A DNA stretch of 64,000 nt, taken from Gnetum montanum. Lineage: Eukaryota; Streptophyta; Gnetopsida; Gnetales; Gnetaceae. This document shows, in pieces, positions 57,301 through 64,000 of this stretch; the first letter of the stretch is position 1; the number at the start of each line of letters is the position of its first letter. Position numbers and translations under genes: made by a program. Location of the stretch: NCBI GenBank assembly GCA_015680685.1, contig MNCI01002962.1, positions 51,010-115,009 on the forward strand, read 5' to 3'. The notes under the pieces were generated by a model. That model made no database searches. It saw only the letters and a list, made by a program, of their open reading frames with translations, and was not told the origin of the DNA.

Positions 57301-57833
57301 AGTGATTCTAGGAATAATAATTAAATAATCTATTTTTTGAAGTTAGGTCACATGTAACCATAAAAGAGTCTAAAGACTAGGCAACAGGTCTAAGCCACTA
57401 GAAAATATTAGTATAGCCCACATGTGCAAGAATGAGTTCCAAGATAAAATAAGAGAATAATTGGGATAATCCAAATCAAGTATTTAACATGTATTTTTAC
57501 CATAGTCTTACATTATTCCAAAAATCATAAAATAACATATAATATAAAATGGGCCATAACCATCCTTTTAACCTATCTATTACTAAAGGCATCAAGCTTT
57601 ACTAAATACCAAGAAATTATAAAAGAAAAGAAAAAGAAAATATACAAAGATTATGACAAAACAAAACATGTATACTTACCATCAAACCTTACTACTACAT
57701 AAGAGGTTGATCCAATATATACTATACAAAAGCTTATAACCAAATAAACCATGAGTTAGAAATCATAGACAAACATACTAATGTATAAAAAATACATATA
57801 AATAAAGAGTCAAGGCTTCAAACCTCAATATGC
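54384..57833. other. No gene recognised
   Basis: AT-rich. Short imperfect repeats only; no coding block, LTR pair or tail identified. It is the sequence into which A2 (left side) and A3 (right side) inserted. Confidence 0.6.
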
Positions 57834-57838
57834 ATAAT

Positions 57839-58694
57839 TGATGAGTTATGAATTAGATAGGTTGTGTCGATGAACATGCATCAATGTAACCCCATTGAAA
57901 CATGGTTAGATGCATTGACATAGATGCATCAACACTAATGCAGGTAGTGCCTATATAAATGCACTTACCACCCACATTTATGATACTTAGAAATCATAGA
58001 GTAGCCAAGTTTTGGTAGTTTTTCCTTCTCAAACTTTGAATATTTTTCCTCTAAGTGCATGTAGTATGGATTTAAGAGATTGTACAATGCTTTATTTAAA
58101 TGCTTATGTACTTGAACGCATGGGTGTGAATGGTAATAAAGTCAAGATTTTCTACATCTATTGTAGCACTTAGAATAGCTTACTTTGTACATTCAACACT
58201 TTATGTTTCATGCAATTTACATTCATAAATTTAAAGAATTAATGTAATGTATCATAAATATGTAAGTACAAGCATTGTGAACATAATATATTGCATTTAG
58301 TAATCCCAGTAGTGGATGTTTGGTCCACCCAGTAATAGCCACTTGGTAACCCAGTAGCATTAATACTAGTTCGGGATGTGTATGACAAGTAGGAATGGTT
58401 TCTTTACATTAGTATAGTTTGTTACAAGATTAGTGGATTAGTTAGATAATTAATTGTTAAATCTCCATTTACTCATCTAGCCCTTAAGATAAGAATATAT
58501 AAAAGATACTTATAAAAATATACATCATGTGCCTTAATTCACACTTAATCATACGTATGGATCACATACAAGTATGAGTTAGGAAGACAACATTCTTACA
58601 ACTCCATGATTTACTCTTTAGGACTATAGGCAAACTTAGAAGACTAAGTCTAAGGAATTAAACCGGATCACTAGTGGATACCCACTACTCATCA
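57839..58694 (+). repeat. A3 5' LTR (856 bp), variant family member
   Basis: TGATGAGTTATG...CTACTCATCA followed by TTGGCACTGTTGCTAGGGA (58695-58713, tRNA-Asp-type PBS). TATATAAA at 57953-57960. Upstream of it the repeated word is (A)GATGCAT(C) (about 57874, 57907, 57922) instead of GATATC. Only ~90 bp of leader follow before A4 interrupts it. Confidence 0.75.
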
Positions 58695-58802
58695 TTGGCA
58701 CTGTTGCTAGGGATTTAGTTTAGCTAAGTGTGTTGATTAGTAATAGACTAGAAGTTTATATAAAGACATTGTAAAGATAAGACATTAATGATCCACTCTT
58801 AT

Positions 58803-59613
58803 TGATGAGTTGCGATATCACATCCGTGATATCACGTACATGATATTGGAGCCTTCCACGCAATATCGCAACCTGTCTCATTGCCTATGAATAAGAGGTG
58901 GGCGCACTTGGTTTGCATAGTTAGTCTTAGTCCCTTACCCAAGCTCTTGTCTTTTTCCCTTTCCAGAGATAGAATTATTTCTATGTGCCCGCATTAGGAG
59001 TCATAAAGTAAACAGATCTTTATTCGAGCACTGTGTGCCTGAGCATACCTTGTGTATGGCAATAAAGACAAACGTTGTGATAAACCTTGCAACATTTAGA
59101 ATAGATTAATTAATGTTAAGTACTATTACTTAATGCTTTTATTAGTTAATTAATGTTGTCTCTCTCACCCTACAACTCTCCTAAGTAAACAGACTCAGTA
59201 CGATCACTTCGAGCATGCATGTAACACTTGGTAACCCAAGTAATGATTAGTGTTTGGTAATCCTAGTAGTGTTGCACTGGTTTAGGATGTGTATGGAAAG
59301 TGAAAATGGACATTGGTGTTAGGACTAGTTAAAGCATAGTTGAGTAGTTAAAATCAAAATTAGTTACTTAGTTATCTCTCTCCTCTCTTTGTAGCACTAG
59401 GACATAAAAACATAAAAACTATAAAAATCATGTACCTCAAGTTTACTTAACCATACAATCATGCTATATAAGTAAGCTTGGGAAGATAATAATTGATCAA
59501 CCCATCCTTATTCCACAAAGGCGCGTAAGCACTTGGTCCTTGGAATTCGACCGGATTGTGCATAGATGCTTGTATTTGTATGGTTGAGCATAGGGATACC
59601 TCGTCACTTATCA
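58803..59613 (+). repeat. A4 5' LTR (811 bp)
   Basis: TGATGAGTTG...CACTTATCA. GATATC at 58814 and 58829, with related GATATT and AATATC. Inserted in the leader of A3. The 3' LTR is outside the window. Confidence 0.8.
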
Positions 59614-59633
59614 TTGGCGCCGTTGCTGGGGAC
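59614..59633 (+). promoter_or_regulatory. A4 primer-binding site, tRNA-Asp type
   Basis: TTGGCGCCGTTGCTGGGGAC, one transition from the expected site; the best preserved of the four plus-strand sites in the window. Confidence 0.85.
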
Positions 59634-59758
59634 TTTGTTGTTTGTGCGCTAATTAGAACTTAGAAAATCTTTCTCATCATTAGAATGAACCCTTAGGGTT
59701 GGTTATAATAAAAATATATATAATAATATATAATACATTGCACACGGAATAGACAATC

Positions 59759-61110
59759 ATGTCTCCTTCTTCGTACAAAAGTGTTTTACTACCTAGGTTT
59801 GATATAGGGAACAATCAGAGGCATAGTACACATGATAATCCACTAGTCCCTCAACAGTTTTGTGTGGTATATGTTCATCCTGATGAATATGTACTGAACT
59901 TTACCTTTATCCTCCACTAAGATGAACAATTGCGTTGGCAAGATTTAGAAGGGAACATAGTGTTACCTCCCGATCGTTCAGTCCTGGGCATGCTTCTTTA
60001 GGATCTCACATGAATTGGTATGCAGCACTTACAGGTAGAGTATGTTGTGCATGATCGTGACTTAAGAGAGTATCAACCCATGGAGGCACAACATCAAAGG
60101 GATTTACAACAGGAGAGACTTCATGAATCCATGAAGGGAAAGTTGTCGCAGAGTGCCCAACATGTCCTAAGTGAAAATGAGGGTGGTGAACCTACCTCAG
60201 GTAGTCACCCACACAATGATGTTCCTCCCATTGACTTCGGTCAAGAGGTTGTGTATCAGAATCTTTACTCAACTATCCATAACTTGGATTTTGGTACCAA
60301 TAGATATGAAGTTGCTGAAAAAGAAACATGAACACATGACAAAGATGGACATTCCAATAGTAATCGCAATCAAGGTTTTGAGCACCGAAGAGAAGGAAGT
60401 AGGCACCGGCATGGTGACGGTCCTCCTTCTTCTTCACCTTCATCATCTCCTTCACCCTCTCGTTCAGGATTTGGACACAGTTACAAAGAAAAAGATCATG
60501 AGGATAAGGATAGGTGAAACGAGAGTCATAGACAAAATAGTTGAGAAAGGGGATGAGGGCACTCTAGAGAAACATGTCGTGAAAGAAGGGAGAGTAGGAA
60601 ACAACATTGGCATCATAGATGCCACAGATGAGACGATCACGATGAACCCCTACTCGCTACTCGAAGTATGTTAAACATAATTGAGGCTGTTAGGATCCCA
60701 ACAAGGCATCAAAAGGATAGTAGGATCAAGAGATTAGAAATGAACAATATTCCACAATTTGAAGGGGGATACAACGTTGATCCTCAAAATCATCTGCAAG
60801 GATTTAATGATGCATGTGCCTTACAAAACATAGAAAATGAATGGAAAAAATTAAAGTTGTTTCCACGGATGCTAATCAAAGAATCAAAAAGCTAGTACCA
60901 ATCCTTAGAACTGGAATGCATTCATAGGTGGAGTACAATAAGTACCAAATGTACTCTCGAGTTTCCAACTTGCGAAAGCAAATCCAAGGCTAGAAACAAG
61001 GAGGACATGAACCCTTGGATGCTACCATGGGCCAATATTATGCACTGTTACATTTTTTTCTTGGCCATGGTTATTCGTAGAGGGATCAACTATGCCATCT
61101 TGTAGATGGG
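59759..61110 (+). pseudogene. A4 gag, cut by A5
   Basis: ATG at 59759 (MSPSSYKSVLLPRFDIGNNQ). QQFCVVYVHPDEYVLNFTFI aligns with A2 gag. The open frame 60020-60331 covers a Gln/Glu-rich stretch absent or shortened in A2 (EAQHQRDLQQERLHESMKGK). The capsid part (60668-60895) has MNNIPQFEGGYNVDPQNHLQ and NEWKKLKLFPRMLIKE. Stops and shifts throughout. The sequence breaks at 61110, where the LTR of A5 begins, at the position corresponding to 49570 in A2 (LxHLIDGL). Confidence 0.8.
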
Positions 61111-62032
61111 TGATGAGTGGCGAGGTACCCCTACACTTAACCATACGAAATGAGCGTAGCACGCGCGATCCGGTCGAACTCCGCAGACTAAATGCCTAAA
61201 TGCCCCATGGAACACTTGGGGTTAATCGTTCGTTGTCTTCCCAGACTTCCTTGTTGTTGTCACGGTGTATGGTTAAGTAAGTCTGTGGTATATGATTTTT
61301 TTGTTATTTTTCGGTTTATCTCCTATGTTAAACGGTGAAGGGTTGAGAAACTAAAACTAATTCTAACTACAACACTAAGTCCTAGTGTCAGCATCCATTC
61401 CCACTTACCGTACACACCCTGAACTGTGCAACTGTGGCTACCAAACGCTAAGCGTTATTGGGATTACCACACGTAATGCACGTGCTCGAAGCGGTCATAT
61501 TGAGGCACTTAACTAACCTAAGTGTGACAAGCAGTCGATTCCTTGACTAGTTGTACACATCCATAGATGCTCGTAATCAAGTCGTACTTGTCCCATGCTC
61601 TAGGAGGAAAGGGTGAGAGAAACTAATCGCGATGAGTAGTCGATTCCTTGGCTAGCCATACACGTTCGTCAATGCTCGTAACCAAGTCGTACTCATGCCG
61701 CGTTACTAGGAAAGCAGTAAATAACATTAATTAAACCTATCCATGCACTGCAAGGTTTATCCACAAAGCTCGTCTTTATTTCCATACACAACTTACGTTC
61801 AGGTACAAAGCTGCTCGAATAAAGAACCATTCACTTGGAGGACTCCTATTGCGGGCACATGGAAAATATTCTATCTCTGGGGTGATGAATCCGCTAGAGC
61901 TTCACTACTTTACGCCTATCTGATATGGAATGAGGGGAGTGCCGCCTCTTATTTATAGATTTGGCGATGGACCGTGATATCACATATGCGATGGACCGTG
62001 ATATCGCAGCTTGTGCAATCCACGTCTCATCA
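61111..62032 (-). repeat. A5 3' LTR (922 bp), reverse orientation
   Basis: Minus: TGATGAGACG (62032) ... CCACTCATCA (61111). GATATC occurs twice in a repeated GATATCACGGTCCATCGC, then TATAAATA. Longer than its relatives because a ~105-bp segment is duplicated in tandem (GTCGATTCCTTG at 61534 and 61639). The left flank is ATGGG; the matching end is outside the window. Confidence 0.85.
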
Positions 62033-62170
62033 TACCCCCATGATTGAATGAAAACTCGTCCTCGAGTTCCTTATAATGATATCAGGTAGGTATGGGATTA
62101 TTGAGGGGAATGGAACTAATGGAATGACATGTGAATGGTTCATTATTACAAGACTTGACAAGACTGGTGT

Positions 62171-62611
62171 TCATGACAACAAGGGTGAACACCTTATTAT
62201 AATGACATCAGGCCACACTTGGCAGCTGAGAGAAAAGAGGAGAGAGAATAGAAGAGAAGAAGAGAGAAGAGTCTTGCTGCTGCCAACGCCTAGATTGCGC
62301 CTTCCGTTGTCCATCCATAAGCACATTATCCATTCTACTCCTTGCATAGCTGCTTCAGCGCTACTCCATTCCAAGTGTTTACTCCAAATCCATTCCGTTG
62401 TTGTATGATTTCCATCTGAACACACAACACAATCATATATTAGCAAGGGTAATTGAATCGTTAAGTAATTAATACCTTGCTTCGGTGTAAGTCCATTGGC
62501 TAGGTTGTGGTATGGCTGATATGGATCTGGCAAGATGTAGTTGATGACTATCGAAGGTGTAGGGGTTAGGAAGAGAAACGAAAAAATTCGGGGCTTTAGG
62601 AGAAAAATCAA
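62171..62611 (-). pseudogene. A5 accessory ORF, 146 open codons
   Basis: Minus-strand frame starting MIFLLKPRIFSFLFLTPTPS, then DPYQPYHNLANGLTPKQG, CVVCSDGNHTTTEWIWSKHL, AEAAMQGVEWIMCLWMDNGR and a Ser/Leu-rich end. The first ATG-like start is uncertain because the frame opens with an alternative codon. A candidate intron (GTATTAATTAC...TTGTGTGTTCAG) lies inside, so the 146-codon frame may be a read-through of two exons. Homologous to 53007-53400 in A2. No domain recognised; the C-terminal part is hydrophobic. Confidence 0.45.
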
Positions 62612-62636
62612 AAAATCAGGTCCCGTACCCCCATGA

Positions 62637-63814
62637 CTAATCGCGAACCTCCAGGAGCGTTAGAATGGAGAAAGAAAAAGGAGTAAGAAAGGTAGGTAAA
62701 AGGGACAACTATGACATCAGTGAAGTGGATGTCAAGATGGAAATGAACAAAAATAAAATTAATTGCAAAATGTTAAGGAAAAGAAGTTAACTAATGCTCC
62801 AAATAGGAGTGTTAGTGGGTCCTCCCCAAAGTAGGCTCATGCCCTTAATGCCCTGACAATCCCACATTCAAAGAGTCCGTAGGCTCTGGGAATGTCCTTT
62901 GGAACAAGAGTTAAAGTCTTAACCGCTAGAATTTACCAAAATGAAAACAATGCATCAACCAAAATATGGACACTAATGATACAACCGGCAATGAGGTGAA
63001 CAATGGAGAGAAGGATGGAAAGAGAGGATGGGATGGAATCCCAAGAACAAGGTGGTGTACAGCCCCTTGCGTGTTTTATGATTAATGTGACTTGGCGAAT
63101 CTCATTCCAACTCTGGTTCAAACCAACCACTTCCAGTGACTTCGCATCAATGCATTCGGTTAAACCATCCACTTGGATAACAAGGATGAATCTTCAAAGA
63201 GCCACCACCATTCCGATGAAACAAGGAGAGAATGGGAAGCGAGAAGGGCCTTAGTTAGAGGGAACACTTTGGTTCCATAACCAGTGCTTGTAGCCCAAAG
63301 TTATTTCGTCTAAGGGGTGTGCTTTGAATCCTCACTTTGGTTTTTTTTTGTTTTTGTTTTTTGTGTTTTGTGTTTTTATGCATGGGGACCACACCATGCA
63401 AAGACTTCTTATTTTTAGTGTCTCAGCTTCCAAAGAATGGGTAACATCGGAATGATAAGAAAACTCAAAAAGAAAACATCCAAGCATCCAAGAGAATGAC
63501 CAACACAAAAGCATCAAGTTCCCTTGAAGTCACACCCTTTGCAATCCTTGAGTCCTTCCTTAGTTTGAGAAATACCCAGTCACTGGTTCATTAAAGTTCT
63601 TATTGGAAGGGAACTGTACATTTCCAAGCCAAGAGATACCATAGACTTAGGTGGATGGATGGATGAAGTGATCTCATTACCTGCCATATCAAAAGAAACA
63701 TACCTTAGTATCAAAATTGTAACTTAAAGGTAAAAACCAAACATTAGCAATCAATGCGAAAACAGTTCATCCCATCGGTCTGAACACTTATTGGGTGACG
63801 AACTTACAGGGTGG

Positions 63815-63816
<2 letters not shown>
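62637..63816 (-). other. A5 spacer, non-coding
   Basis: Part (62637-62790) matches 52829-53000 of A2 in reverse and 63505-63810 matches 51961-52270. 62790-63500 corresponds to the A2 N run and shows no coding match, suggesting the A2 gap hides similar non-coding DNA. Confidence 0.6.

Positions 63817-63847
<31 letters not shown>
63817..63847. repeat. (AC)n microsatellite
   Basis: About 15 AC units, at the same element position as the TG-rich stretch 51937-51960 of A2. Confidence 0.95.
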
Positions 63848-63851
<4 letters not shown>

Positions 63852-63937
63852 AGAAAAGTATAACGATGGTGTAAAACAAAAATTAAAAAGGTTAAAGAAA
63901 GTTGTAAAACAAAAATTAGAAAAGTTAAAGAAATTTN

Positions 63938-64000
63938 TGGTAATAACATCCTGCTCCAATCCTAAGGAAATGGTGATGGACTGGTCTGCCAGCTCTAGTT
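63938..64000 (-). pseudogene. A5 protease fragment
   Basis: Minus: LELADQSITIS followed by a region matching LVEDIV, homologous to 50940-51010 of A2. Cut by the window edge on one side and by the N at 63937 on the other. Confidence 0.75.

Larger units (their letters stand above)
62033..64000 (-). mobile_element. A5 interior, reverse orientation, cut by the window edge
   Basis: From the 3' LTR inwards (rising coordinates): purine tract (62033-62043), accessory ORF (62171-62611), second purine tract (62628-62636), spacer, 23-bp conserved block (63515-63537), (AC)n (63817-63847), short T-rich remnant, N at 63937, protease (63938-64000). The order equals A2 read backwards. No RT or integrase between protease and 3' LTR, and here no large gap hides it. 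Confidence 0.8.

Noticed and set aside
61111-62032. A5 LTR as a solo LTR
   Set aside because: Purine tract, spacer, accessory ORF and protease follow in the expected order on its inner side.

Overview
This window is nuclear plant DNA made almost entirely of old, nested retroelements. Nearly every recognisable coding stretch carries stop codons or frameshifts. The only host-gene candidate is a 24-codon first exon of an AP-3 adaptor sigma subunit at 10695-10766 (-). No tRNA, rRNA, CRISPR array or bacterial-type gene is visible. Very high repeat load, deep nesting, mostly transition-type decay and a plant Helitron point to a seed plant with a large genome. A gymnosperm is my best guess, but that is inference.

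Layout. 1-4417 (+): decayed L1-type LINE (endonuclease, reverse transcriptase, zinc-binding C-terminus, A-rich tail). 4540-5830 (+): Ty1/copia gag-protease-integrase remnant. 7868-9646: an unusual unit with LTRs in INVERTED orientation, flanked by a 5-bp target duplication (CATAT). It encloses an antisense coiled-coil gene fragment that still has an intron, and a perfect 43-bp palindrome. 10983-~16980 (-): degenerate Helitron (DUF6570-like, Helitron_like_N-like, PIF1 helicase) with a 532-bp tandem duplication. 19350-20410 (-): possible DUF4283/CCHC ORF1 remnant.

20780-44490 is a Russian doll. A minus-strand Ty3/gypsy element (M1; 5' LTR 42569-43323) sits in the gag of a plus-strand gypsy (P1). 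M1 is interrupted by a relative (M2; LTR 21922-22700), by a solo LTR (22794-23617, TSD TGGCC, inside the RT frame) and by a pol-less copia element (C1, 26709-41434, TSD ACTTT). C1 is interrupted by a 9.2-kb plus-strand element (A1, 28831-38022, TSD ATGAG).

A1 belongs to a family that fills the right third of the window: A2 47196-54378 (TSD CACTC), A3 LTR 57839-58694, A4 from 58803, A5 from 61111 in reverse orientation. A4 sits in the leader of A3, and A5 in the gag of A4. The family has LTRs TGATGA...TCATCA, a tRNA-Asp-type primer site as in Athila-like gypsy elements, gag (and in A2 and A5 a protease), but no RT, RNase H or integrase that I can find. Where pol should be they carry a second unit: a TCATGGGGG purine tract, a leader with a GT-AG intron, and an accessory reading frame. 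In A1 this is a 2.8-kb coiled-coil ORF behind its own TATA box. The U3 of A2, A4 and A5 carries two to four close GATATC palindromes. These elements would depend on enzymes from other elements.

An RTE-clade LINE lies at 45833-47040 (-). The assembly is imperfect: two N runs (one flanked by poly-G), three single-N joints each flanked by an exact direct duplication, and an inverted duplicate beside the large gap.
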